Positions 8,414-16,558 of a stretch of DNA of 43,606 nucleotides are shown here, piece by piece (position 1 is the first letter of the stretch; the number at the start of each line of letters is the position of its first letter). The DNA comes from Acidobacteriota bacterium (GTDB taxonomy: Bacteria; Acidobacteriota; Terriglobia; Acidiferrales; 2-02-FULL-67-57): the NCBI GenBank assembly GCA_022571295.1, contig JACZYA010000009.1:1-43606 (forward strand), given 5' to 3'. The position numbers and the translations under genes were made by a program. The notes under the pieces were generated by a model. The model was not told the DNA's origin. It saw only the letters and a program-made list of their open reading frames with translations, and ran no database searches.

Positions 8414-8442
8414 TTGACGGGTGTCCTTGCCAATGCTAGAGT
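8414..8442 (+). promoter_or_regulatory. Putative promoter of the FtsX/MacB-like permease
   Basis: TTGACG (8414-8419) and TAGAGT (8437-8442) are spaced 17 bases apart; predicted start near 8449 leaves a 45-base leader ending in GAAGAGGGAAG ahead of the ATG. Confidence 0.5.
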
Positions 8443-8493
8443 GGTTTGTTGCTCTTCGCTGAGTGAGCACACCCGAAGAGGGAAGCAAATCCC

Positions 8494-9582
8494 ATGGGTA
8501 AACTGATCTGGGCCAACCTGCGCGCTCGTCCCATACGCACGGTGCTGAGTGTTACCGCCGTGGCCTTGCAAGTCTTCCTGCTGCTTTTCCTGATGGGCCT
8601 GACCGATGGCATCGTGAAGGAGTGGGGCGAGCGGGTGCAAGGCATCGGCGCCGACCTGCTGGTGCAACCCCCGAACGCCTCGATTTTCTTTGCTTTTTCC
8701 AGCGCCACCTTGAACCAGAGCCTGACCCAGCGCTTGCAGAAAACCGACGGCGTTGAGAAAGTCTCGCCCGTGATTGCCGTGGTCAACGATACCAGCCTGA
8801 GTGTGATTTACGCCATTGACTTCGACAGCTATGACCGTCTAGGCCGCGGCTTCCTCTTCCGCGCAGGAGGGCCTTTCCAGGGGCCCTACGACGTAATCAT
8901 TGACGACATCCGGGCCGAGCAACGCGGCTTGAAGGTCGGCGATGCCATGCAACTGCTCGGCCAGCAGTGGCGTGTGTGCGGAATTGCCGAGCGCGGACGG
9001 GGAGCCCGCCAGTACATTCCCCTCCAGACCGCGCAGGAACTGCTGGCGGTGGGGAAGCGCGTCTCCATGTTTTGGATCCAGTCCACGGGCGACCCCAACG
9101 CCGTGCGCCAGCGCATCGCAGCTTTTCTGCCCCAGCACCGCATCCGCCTGATGGACGAGTATCTCTCCTTGATGGTCTCCAGCAACCTGCCCGCAGTCCG
9201 GCCCTTCACCAACTCCATCATTTTGGTGGGTCTGCTGATTACCTTCCTGGTGGTGCTGCTGAGTATGTACACCGTCATTCTGGAACGCCGGCGCGAGATC
9301 GGCATCCTCAAGGCGCTGGGCGCCTCCCGCTGGAATATCGTAACGCTCCTGTTGCGGGAAGCCCTCTTGATCGGTGTGCTCGGCGTCATAGTGGGGATTG
9401 GGGCAACCTATGGGGTAAGAGAGGTTGTCATCAACCTGCGCCCTACCATGACCATTCTGATCACGCCGGCGTGGTTGCTGCAAGGGGTGCTGCTGGCGCT
9501 GGGGGGATGCACGTTGGGCTCGATCTATCCCGCGCTACGCGCCGCCACCGCCGACCCCGTCAACGCGCTCGTCTTTGAATAG
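8494..9582 (+). CDS. FtsX/MacB-type ABC transporter permease
   Basis: Inner-membrane permease subunit of an ABC transporter of the MacB/LolC/FtsX kind. The 362 residues show one N-terminal helix (about 18-35), a large periplasmic MacB-PCD-like domain (about 40-235), and three C-terminal helices: SIILVGLLITFLVVLLSMYT, EALLIGVLGVIVGIGATYG and LLQGVLLALGGCTLGSIYP. The coupling-helix motif EIGILKALGASRWNI after the second helix is diagnostic. No ATPase subunit lies on either side, so this is an orphan half that must use an ATPase encoded elsewhere. Start ATG 8494 has a purine-rich leader. Substrate unknown; lipoprotein, lipid or efflux roles are all possible. Confidence 0.88.
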   Translation: MGKLIWANLRARPIRTVLSVTAVALQVFLLLFLMGLTDGIVKEWGERVQGIGADLLVQPPNASIFFAFSSATLNQSLTQRLQKTDGVEKVSPVIAVVNDTSLSVIYAIDFDSYDRLGRGFLFRAGGPFQGPYDVIIDDIRAEQRGLKVGDAMQLLGQQWRVCGIAERGRGARQYIPLQTAQELLAVGKRVSMFWIQSTGDPNAVRQRIAAFLPQHRIRLMDEYLSLMVSSNLPAVRPFTNSIILVGLLITFLVVLLSMYTVILERRREIGILKALGASRWNIVTLLLREALLIGVLGVIVGIGATYGVREVVINLRPTMTILITPAWLLQGVLLALGGCTLGSIYPALRAATADPVNALVFE

Positions 9583-9613
9583 CCTCCTGGCACCGGCGGC
9601 TGCCGGCTGAGCC

Positions 9614-9642
9614 TTGACACCGCTGCGAGGATGCGCCATAAA
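9614..9642 (+). promoter_or_regulatory. Putative promoter of the PilB-like ATPase
   Basis: Consensus TTGACA (9614-9619), 17-base spacer, CATAAA (9637-9642). A strong GGGGAGG (9661-9667) lies ten bases before the ATG. Confidence 0.5.
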
Positions 9643-9677
9643 CACGCAAGCGGCAAGTTTGGGGAGGCTTTCCGCGC

Positions 9678-12065
9678 ATGAGCCGACAACTCGCCTCCAT
9701 TCTAGAAAAAGCCGGTCTCCTCGCGGAAGAAGACCTCGCCACCGCTCTCAGCCAGGCCCAGGAGAGCAAACGCTCCCTGTGGGAAATCATCCTTACCGAA
9801 AACAACGTCTCGGAAGAAAAGCTCGCTGAGGCTCTAGCCGCGCACCTGCGAATTCCCTACATCCGGCTGGCCGCCGCCATTATTGATCCCGATGCTGTGC
9901 GGCTGGTGTCGGAGGAGTTGGCGCGCAAGTTCCTGTGTCTTCCGCTGAAGGCGGAAGGCGAAGAGACCGATGCCACCGCAGGCGGCCCCAGGCGCCGGCA
10001 GACCTTGGTGCTGGCCATGGCCAACCCCACCGATTTTACCGCCATTCAGGACATCGAATTTGCCAGCGGCTGCGTGGTCAAACCGGTGGTCGCCACCCGC
10101 ACCGAGGTGGCCGATGCCGTCGATCGCTACTACGCGCCGGAAAACTGGTTGCAGGATTTTCTCCAAAACGTCAACGAGAACGAAGAGTTGCAAATCGTCA
10201 GCCTGGAAGGGGACGAAGAGGAAGTCCCCCTGGGAGACGCGCGCAGCCAGGCGCAGCTTCCCCCGGTGGTCAAACTGCTCAACCTCATCATCCAGGATGG
10301 GATCAAGATGGGCGCCAGCGACATCCACATTGAGCCCCGACTGCACGGCGTGCAGGTACGCACCCGGGTGGACGGCCTGCTGCGCGAATTTATGCAGGTG
10401 CCCAAATGGCTGCACGGGCCGTTGGTTTCGCGGCTGAAGATTCTGGCCAAGCTCGACATCGCTGAGCGCCGCGTGCCCCAGGACGGCCGCATCCGGGTGA
10501 CGCTCGAAAACCGGGGCGTGGACTTGCGCGTCTCCACCTTGCCCACGCACTTTGGGGAAAAAGCGGTGCTGCGCGTCCTCGGCACCGGGGGCGCCGTTCC
10601 TCCCACCGCTTCGCTCGGGCTCAAGGGCGACGACCTCGACCTCTTGAAAACAGCCGTGTCTCAACCGCAGGGCATGATTCTGGTCACGGGTCCGACCAGC
10701 AGCGGCAAAACCACCACGCTCTACTCGCTCATCAACGAGAAAAAGGATCCCGCCATCAACATCATCACCGTGGAAGACCCGATTGAAATCCAACAGGCAG
10801 GTATCACCCAAGTGCAGGTGAACAACAAGGCTGGGCTCACCTTTGCCTCCAGCTTGCGCTCGATCCTGCGCCAGGACCCCGACGTGCTCCTGGTCGGTGA
10901 AATCCGCGACCTGGAAACGGCCGACATCGCTTTCCACGCTGCCATGACCGGTCACCTGCTGCTTTCCACCCTTCACACCAACAGCACCACCGCCACCGTA
11001 GCGCGGTTGTTGGACCTGGGCGTGGACCCCTACTTGATCAGCTCCTCGGTAAACCTGATCGTGGCCCAGCGCTTGCTTCGGAAGGTTTGCGAGCGGTGCC
11101 GGGAGGAATACCAGCCCTCGCATAAACTGCTGGAGCGCCTGCACAGTGAGGAGGCCGATTTCCCCTTCTTCCACGGACGGGGCTGCGAGGCTTGCGGCAA
11201 GACCGGCTACCGGGGGCGCACCGGAGTTTTTGAGTTGCTGCGCATGACGCCCACGCTGCGAGAGCTCATCAACCGCAAGGCGTCCGAACCAGAGCTGCGC
11301 AAGGCCGCCGTGGCCGCCGGCACCACCTTGCTGCTCCAGGAGGCGATGGAGAAGGTCAAACAGGGAATCACCACCATCGAAGAAGTCTTGCGGGTCATCC
11401 AGCTCCAGGAAGACGAGGTGGTTCGCTGTCCCCACTGCGGCAGCCTCATCAACCTCGACTTCTCCACCTGTCCCTATTGCCTATTTGCCCTAAAAGTCGT
11501 CTGCGAGGCTTGTGCGCAGGAGTTGAAGCCCGAGTGGCGCATCTGCCCCTATTGCAGCGCCCGCATCACCAAGATCACGGTGGTGAGTGAGGATAAACGC
11601 CGCGTGCCGCATCCCTCTCCTGCCGCCACCGGTGAAGCCGCTAGTCCACTGCCCGTAACCAGGGGCGGCGCTCCCAGCAAGAAGATACGTATTTTGGTGG
11701 TGGAAGATGACGACCCCACTCGCCGCACCATCGTAAAATCTCTGGAACAATTGCCGAGCCGGCCGGAGGTGCTTGCGGCTGCCGACGGCTTGGAGGGTTT
11801 GGCGGCGGTCGAGCACTTGCAACCGGACTTGGTTGTTCTTGACGTCAAGATGCCGGGCATGAGCGGGCTGGAAGTCTGCCAGAGGTTGCGCAGCAAGGTT
11901 CAAACTGCTTTTATCCCCATCCTCATGCTCACCGGCGATACCGATGAGGAGAGCCGAACCAAAGGATTTCTGGTGGGCACCGACGACTACATGGGGAAGC
12001 CGTTCTCCGTCTCCGAGCTCCACGCGCGCATCAATCGCCTTCTGCGACGAACCTACGGCCTCTAA
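9678..12065 (+). CDS. PilB/GspE-family assembly ATPase fused to zinc ribbons and a receiver domain
   Basis: Hexameric cytoplasmic ATPase powering type IV pilus or type II secretion pseudopilus extension. Order in 795 residues: MshEN-like N-domain (1-150); N2 domain with ASDIHIEP and RVDG; Walker A GPTSSGKTT near 336; Walker B DVLLVGEIRD near 402; the zinc tetracysteine CERC...CEAC (470-506). Beyond the normal end (about 575) come two extra zinc-ribbon-like pairs (CPHC, CPYC, CEAC, CPYC; 584-626), a low-complexity linker, and a complete receiver domain (669-795) with DDD, phosphoacceptor D near 721 in VVLDVKMPG and lysine in GKPFS. The receiver implies phosphorylation control of the motor. No other pilus gene adjoins it; a secretin operon lies 11 kb away. 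Confidence 0.93.
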   Translation: MSRQLASILEKAGLLAEEDLATALSQAQESKRSLWEIILTENNVSEEKLAEALAAHLRIPYIRLAAAIIDPDAVRLVSEELARKFLCLPLKAEGEETDATAGGPRRRQTLVLAMANPTDFTAIQDIEFASGCVVKPVVATRTEVADAVDRYYAPENWLQDFLQNVNENEELQIVSLEGDEEEVPLGDARSQAQLPPVVKLLNLIIQDGIKMGASDIHIEPRLHGVQVRTRVDGLLREFMQVPKWLHGPLVSRLKILAKLDIAERRVPQDGRIRVTLENRGVDLRVSTLPTHFGEKAVLRVLGTGGAVPPTASLGLKGDDLDLLKTAVSQPQGMILVTGPTSSGKTTTLYSLINEKKDPAINIITVEDPIEIQQAGITQVQVNNKAGLTFASSLRSILRQDPDVLLVGEIRDLETADIAFHAAMTGHLLLSTLHTNSTTATVARLLDLGVDPYLISSSVNLIVAQRLLRKVCERCREEYQPSHKLLERLHSEEADFPFFHGRGCEACGKTGYRGRTGVFELLRMTPTLRELINRKASEPELRKAAVAAGTTLLLQEAMEKVKQGITTIEEVLRVIQLQEDEVVRCPHCGSLINLDFSTCPYCLFALKVVCEACAQELKPEWRICPYCSARITKITVVSEDKRRVPHPSPAATGEAASPLPVTRGGAPSKKIRILVVEDDDPTRRTIVKSLEQLPSRPEVLAAADGLEGLAAVEHLQPDLVVLDVKMPGMSGLEVCQRLRSKVQTAFIPILMLTGDTDEESRTKGFLVGTDDYMGKPFSVSELHARINRLLRRTYGL

Positions 12066-12083
12066 CCAAAATAGGGTGGAAAT

Positions 12084-12238
12084 CTAGCAGCTTGTCGAAA
12101 AATGGTTCGCTTTGTCATTCCGAGCGAAGCGAGGAATCTGCTTTTGCTCCAAAACCCGGGGAAAGCAGATTCCTCGTCGTCCGCCTGAGGCGGACTCCTC
12201 GGAATGACAACCAAACGAGTTTTTCAACAAGCTGCTAG
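12084..12238. mobile_element. MITE-like 155-bp inverted-repeat element
   Basis: The ends are a 19-bp inverted repeat CTAGCAGCTTGTYGAAAAA with one mismatch (12084-12102 and 12220-12238). Inside is a second long palindrome: GTCATTCCGAG near 12114 pairs with CTCGGAATGAC near 12198, and GAGGAATCTGCTTT near 12130 pairs with AAAGCAGATTCCTC near 12154. It encodes no protein. This is the form of a non-autonomous miniature transposable element or a large repetitive hairpin. It lies between the convergent ends of the ATPase and histidine kinase genes and could also terminate transcription from both sides. Confidence 0.75.
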
Positions 12239-12278
12239 GGCGTGGTGCGGTTGTTTCTCTCCGCGCTTGAGCCGGCGG

Positions 12279-13403
12279 CTACTCGGCCGGCGGAGCTAGG
12301 GGAATCCGGAAAATGAACTGGCTCCCCGCGCCCGGTTGGCTTTCCACCCAGATCTTCCCGCCGTGCTCCTGCACCAGCGCGCGAGCGATGGCCAAACCCA
12401 ACCCGGTGCCCCTTTTCTTTCCCCGGCCACGCTCCTCCACCTGCTGAAAGCGCCCGAAGATCCGCTCACTCTGATCCGGAGGAATGCCGGGGCCCTGATC
12501 AATCACCCGGCACTCGACCATGTCCCCGACTTGCCGCAAAGCAACTGTGACCTTTGATTCCGGCGGCGAGAACCGGACCGCATTGCCCAAAAGATTGGTG
12601 ATGACCTGATCGATGCGGTCGCGGTCGCCGATGATGGAAGACATCCGTGAGGGGCAGTCGATCACCAGCTTCACCCGGAAGCTGTCCGCGTAGTTCCGTA
12701 TGGTGCGCACGCTGCGCTGGGCGGCATCAAAGAGGCTCATTGTTTGCAGACACAATTGCATGCGCCCGGCTTCGATCTTGGAGAGGTCGAGAATGTCGTT
12801 GATCAACCGAATCAGCCGCTCGCACCCGTTCTGCCCGATCAGCAGCAATTCGCGCACCTCTTCGTTGATCTCGCCGGCAAAGCCCCCCAGCAACAGGTCA
12901 AGCGAGCCTTTGATGGAAGTCATGGGCGTGCGCAACTCGTGGGCGGCGATGGAGAGGAATTCACTCTTGGCCTGGTCAATTTTCTTCTCTCGGGTGACGT
13001 CGCAATAGATGAACAGACGCCCCCCGGCGCTCCCATCCGGCCGGCGAAACGGCTGGCTGATTTCCTTGAAATACAAGCGGCGGTCGGTGCGGTACTCAAT
13101 CAACTCGCTTGTGGTGCCCTCCCGGTCCGACAGCAGGCCCACCACCCGCTGCTTGAAAGCGGCGGAGCTTTCCAGCGCTCCGCCCATCAAGTCCACCAAA
13201 TCCGTCAGGTTCTTCCCGGCCAATGATTCCGGGCTGACTCCCAGCAGCTCGGTCAAGGCGCGGTTGGTAAAGAGCAGGCGTTGGTCGCAATCCAGGGCGA
13301 ACATCGGCGTGGCAGCCGAATCCAATACCGCCCGCAAGTTCTCCAGGTCGGCGGGGGCTGGGGGCGCGCTGCTCTTAGTAGGAGACACGTATCGACGTCC
13401 CAC
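12279..13403 (-). CDS. Cytosolic PAS-domain sensor histidine kinase
   Basis: Soluble two-component sensor kinase with no membrane segment. The 374 residues contain a PAS domain (about 22-140), a HisKA dimerisation domain with H-box SIAAHELRTPMTS (phospho-accepting H155), and a HATPase domain with N-box VITNLLGNAVRFSPP, G1 DQGPGIP, F-box IFGRFQQ and G2 GTGLGLAIA. An internal signal is therefore likely. The annotated start is GTG 13403, 14 bases after the response-regulator stop; GTG 13388 is also possible. It forms an operon with the single-domain response regulator upstream, which is its probable partner; it might also phosphorylate the receiver of the PilB-like ATPase nearby, which is speculation. 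Confidence 0.92.
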   Translation of the reverse strand: MGRRYVSPTKSSAPPAPADLENLRAVLDSAATPMFALDCDQRLLFTNRALTELLGVSPESLAGKNLTDLVDLMGGALESSAAFKQRVVGLLSDREGTTSELIEYRTDRRLYFKEISQPFRRPDGSAGGRLFIYCDVTREKKIDQAKSEFLSIAAHELRTPMTSIKGSLDLLLGGFAGEINEEVRELLLIGQNGCERLIRLINDILDLSKIEAGRMQLCLQTMSLFDAAQRSVRTIRNYADSFRVKLVIDCPSRMSSIIGDRDRIDQVITNLLGNAVRFSPPESKVTVALRQVGDMVECRVIDQGPGIPPDQSERIFGRFQQVEERGRGKKRGTGLGLAIARALVQEHGGKIWVESQPGAGSQFIFRIPLAPPAE

Positions 13404-13417
13404 GGTGCGAAGGTTAC

Positions 13418-13810
13418 TCAGGAAGAAACAGGCGAAGCCGAGCCTGCCTGCGCCAGCAAATCAAGGATTTGCTGGGGAAGCTGAAGCGGGTCGAAGGGCT
13501 TGAGCAAATAGCCAATCGCACCCAAGGCCAACCCGCGCTCCCGCTCGTGCTCCTGCACGCTGGCCGATAGGAAGATGACGGGAATATGGCGCGTGACCGG
13601 ATCTGCTTTCAACTGCTGGCAGGTCCGGAAACCGTCCAGCTTGGGCATGATGTAGTCCAGCAGGATCACGTCGGGTTGCTCCCGCCGAGCCATGGTCAGA
13701 CATTCCTCGCCGTCGTTGGCCAGCAGCACCTGCCACTGGCCTGCGTGGGCCAGGCTCATCCGGGCCAAGCGCTGGATGTCCTCTTCGTCTTCAACCACGA
13801 GAATTTTCAT
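13418..13810 (-). CDS. Single-domain response regulator (CheY-like)
   Basis: Stand-alone receiver of 130 residues with no output domain. Visible are the acidic pair in VVEDEED (residues 5-11), phosphoacceptor D52 in VILLDYIMP, the conserved serine in FLSAS near 82 and lysine K104 in YLLKPFD. The ATG at 13810 gives the canonical MKILVVED start; an upstream TTG adds three residues. It precedes the PAS histidine kinase by 14 bases. With no DNA-binding domain it probably acts through protein contact or a phosphorelay. Confidence 0.93.
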   Translation of the reverse strand: MKILVVEDEEDIQRLARMSLAHAGQWQVLLANDGEECLTMARREQPDVILLDYIMPKLDGFRTCQQLKADPVTRHIPVIFLSASVQEHERERGLALGAIGYLLKPFDPLQLPQQILDLLAQAGSASPVSS

Positions 13811-13999
13811 CAGTTCCAACCAGCATTCGGCGAGAAAAGCTGCTGGCCTCCCCTGCTTAGGTAGCTACAATCCCCAGAGCTATTATAATATGAATTTCCT
13901 GTCAACGCCTGCAAACTTAGATGCAGGAGTTCTTAGGTGTAGTATATTGTCGGTCGCCGCCTGGCCAACCATTCATAACGGCGGCGGCGGAGAAACAAA

Positions 14000-14761
14000 G
14001 TGGCAGTGCCCAGCGACAAGCACACCCAAGCGGAAATCATCGAACGGCGTGATTTCTCCGACGATTTGTGGGCCATTCGCCTCAAAGCAGAAACTCCGCT
14101 CAAGTTCACTCCCGGCCAGTACGCCACCTTTGGAATCATAGACGGCGAAAAGGTCATCGAGCGGCCCTACTCCATCGTCTCCTCCCCGTACGAGGAGAGC
14201 TTGGAGTTCTTCTTGGAACGCGTGCCCGAAGGGGGGCTGACACCGCGGCTACATGAATTGCAGCCGGGCGCCAAGCTGGTCCTGCGCAAGGTCGCCAAAG
14301 GCCGTTTCACCCTCGATACTCAAAGCGGCCACAAAAAACATTTCATGGTAGCGACGGTCACCGGCTTGGCCCCCTATTGCAGCATGGTGCGCTTGCTCTA
14401 CCAGGACTGGAAGGAAGGGAAATTGCCGGCGGGTTGGCAGGTAGTGGTTCTCCAGGGCGCCAGCCATTCCCGGGAACTGGGCTACCGCGAGGAGTTCGAG
14501 CGTTACGCCCGCGAAGCTCCCTGGCTGACCTACATCCCCACCATCAGTCGTCCCTGGGAAGACCCGAACTGGAGCGGGGAAGTCGGACGGTGCGAAGACA
14601 TCCTGCGCAAATACAGCGACCAGCTCAACCTGGCCGCGACCGACACCACCGCTTACTTCTGCGGCCATCCCGAAATGATTGAAAAATCTAAGGGCATCTT
14701 GCTGCGCCGGGGCTTTCCCAAAGAATCCTTGCGCGAAGAGCAGTACTGGGTGCAAAAGTAA
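14000..14761 (+). CDS. fpr: Ferredoxin/flavodoxin-NADP+ reductase
   Basis: FAD-dependent oxidoreductase passing electrons between NADPH and ferredoxin or flavodoxin. The 253 residues match the bacterial Fpr subclass: FAD-binding barrel with FTPGQYATFG and the flavin motif RPYSIVSSP near residue 55, GRFTLD, then the NADP domain beginning VATVTGLAPYCSMVR near 117 and the C-terminal YFCGHPEMI near 222. The GTG start is supported by GGAG seven bases upstream. The 190-bp AT-rich gap to the divergent response regulator probably holds both promoters. No ferredoxin gene is adjacent. Confidence 0.9.
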   Translation: MAVPSDKHTQAEIIERRDFSDDLWAIRLKAETPLKFTPGQYATFGIIDGEKVIERPYSIVSSPYEESLEFFLERVPEGGLTPRLHELQPGAKLVLRKVAKGRFTLDTQSGHKKHFMVATVTGLAPYCSMVRLLYQDWKEGKLPAGWQVVVLQGASHSRELGYREEFERYAREAPWLTYIPTISRPWEDPNWSGEVGRCEDILRKYSDQLNLAATDTTAYFCGHPEMIEKSKGILLRRGFPKESLREEQYWVQK

Positions 14762-14799
14762 CCGTTTGCGGCGCACGGGGCAGGGAAGCGGCGCTCAGG

Positions 14800-14828
14800 T
14801 TGACCCCCTGCCTGCAGTCACCTAACAT
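14800..14828 (+). promoter_or_regulatory. Putative sppA promoter
   Basis: TTGACC (14800-14805) and TAACAT (14823-14828), 17 bases apart. A strong TAGGAGG ribosome-binding site (near 14854) follows before the ATG at 14867. Confidence 0.45.
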
Positions 14829-14866
14829 AACTCGTCGCGCTGCATTTCCCTCGTAGGAGGCCTTCC

Positions 14867-16558
14867 ATGGCAATCAAGAAGCGTTACATTTTTCTGATCC
14901 TCGTGGCCGTGTTGGTGGTGGGACTGGTCATTGCCGGGCGAATTGCGACTCGCATCCCCAGCGGAAGCGTGCTCACGCTGACCATCGCCGGACAAGTGGC
15001 GGAAGAGGAGTGGCCCGACCTCGGCGCACGCATGTTTGAGGGCGATGTGACGGTCTTCCGGACCCTGCTGGAAGCGCTGGACCGCGTTCAACACGACGAT
15101 CGCATCGCCGGCGTGTCGCTGGAAGTGCAGAACGTGGGCATGAGCTTCGGCAAGGTACAAGAACTGCGCGACAAACTCCAGGCCCTGGTCGCCAGCGGAA
15201 AGTTCTGCACTGCCTACCTGGAAACGGGATACAACCTCAGCTACTACCTGGCCACTGCCTGCCCGGAAATCTATTTGACTCCCACCAGCCTGCTGGGGTT
15301 GAACGCCCTGATGGGGCACACCACTTTCATCCGTGGCACGCTCGACAAGCTGAATATCTATCCTGATTTCTACCACATTGCTGAGTACAAAACATTTTCG
15401 AATATGTACACGGAAAAACGTTTCACGCCCGCGCACCGCGAGATGGTCACCGACCTGATTACCGGCTGGCAACAACAACTGATGGACGGAATCGCGGCGG
15501 GGCGCGGCCTGGACGCGGGAACGGTCGAGCAACTGGTGCGCGGCGGCCCCTACCTGGCCCACGAGGCGGTCGAAAACAAACTCATCGACAAACTCCTCTA
15601 CTACGACCAATACCGCGACCTGCTCAAGGAAAAAGCAGGCAGTTCGGAGTTGAATACCGTCAGCGTAGAAAACTACCTCCAGCGTACCACTCCCCGCTCC
15701 GGCCCCAAGGTTGCCATTGTCTATGCCACCGGCACCATCGTGAGCGGCAAGAGCAGCTATTCGCCCTTGCTCGGCCGGACGATGGGTTCGGACACGGTCG
15801 GCAGGGCACTGCGGCAGGCGCGCAAAGACGGCTCCGTCAAGGCCATCGTTCTGCGGGTCGACAGCGGGGGCGGTTCCGCCATCGCTTCTGAGATCATCCG
15901 CCGAGAAGTGGAGTTGGCCAAAGAAACAAAACCGGTAGTAGTTTCTATGTCGGACGTGGCCGCTTCCGGCGGTTACATGATTGCAATGTCGGCGCACAAG
16001 GTTGTGGCCGACCCGGGGACGGTCACAGGTTCCATCGGGGTCGTCTTTGGCAAACTAAACCTGAAGGGCTTTTACGAAATGCTGGGGATGACCAAGGATT
16101 ACGTCGCGCTGGCGCCCAACGCCACTTTCCTCTATGCGTTCGAAAACTTCACCCCCGCCCAGCGTCGAGTGGTACGGAAATTCATGAGAGATACCTACGA
16201 CAGTTTCTTGCAGCGGGTCTCGGCAGGACGGGGGATGTCAGTCGAAGAGGTTGACCGCGTTGCCAAAGGCCGTGTCTGGCTGGGCACGCAGGCCAAGGAG
16301 CACGGCCTGGTGGACGAATTGGGCGGGTTGGAGCGGGCGGTGGCTCTGGCCAAGGAGTTGGCGAACATTCCCGAAGAACAGCCGGTTCAATACGTAATCT
16401 TCCCTCGGCCCAAGTCTACTTGGGAGCAGTTGCAGAGCTGGTTGGGCCTGAGTGGCGGAGCAGTGACCGTGCGGCGGGCGTGGCTCGATCCCGAGCGCCT
16501 CTTGCTGAACCGCGAGCCGGCGCTACTGATGATGCCGTTTCGGATTGAGCCGCGCTAA
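14867..16558 (+). CDS. sppA: Signal peptide peptidase SppA, long (67K) form
   Basis: Membrane-anchored serine-lysine protease that degrades cleaved signal peptides. The 563 residues include an N-terminal anchor (about 7-24), a first ClpP-like domain carrying the catalytic lysine K175 in AEYKTFSNMY, and a second domain with the nucleophile S367 in DVAASGGYMIAM, preceded by RVDSGGGSA and followed by GTVTGSIGVV. Tandem-domain architecture and catalytic split match the E. coli type. The C-terminal tail past residue 510 is poorly conserved. A strong ribosome-binding site supports the start. Its last four bases overlap the convergent hydrolase gene. Confidence 0.95.
   Translation: MAIKKRYIFLILVAVLVVGLVIAGRIATRIPSGSVLTLTIAGQVAEEEWPDLGARMFEGDVTVFRTLLEALDRVQHDDRIAGVSLEVQNVGMSFGKVQELRDKLQALVASGKFCTAYLETGYNLSYYLATACPEIYLTPTSLLGLNALMGHTTFIRGTLDKLNIYPDFYHIAEYKTFSNMYTEKRFTPAHREMVTDLITGWQQQLMDGIAAGRGLDAGTVEQLVRGGPYLAHEAVENKLIDKLLYYDQYRDLLKEKAGSSELNTVSVENYLQRTTPRSGPKVAIVYATGTIVSGKSSYSPLLGRTMGSDTVGRALRQARKDGSVKAIVLRVDSGGGSAIASEIIRREVELAKETKPVVVSMSDVAASGGYMIAMSAHKVVADPGTVTGSIGVVFGKLNLKGFYEMLGMTKDYVALAPNATFLYAFENFTPAQRRVVRKFMRDTYDSFLQRVSAGRGMSVEEVDRVAKGRVWLGTQAKEHGLVDELGGLERAVALAKELANIPEEQPVQYVIFPRPKSTWEQLQSWLGLSGGAVTVRRAWLDPERLLLNREPALLMMPFRIEPR

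Noticed and set aside
9834-11435. 533-residue antisense frame inside the PilB-like ATPase
   Set aside because: It mirrors codon periodicity of the real gene and has no domain or ribosome-binding site.
13870-13960. TTGACA and TATAAT on the minus strand ahead of the response regulator
   Set aside because: The two boxes are only 12 bases apart, too close for a standard promoter; the AT-rich segment probably holds promoters but I cannot place them.
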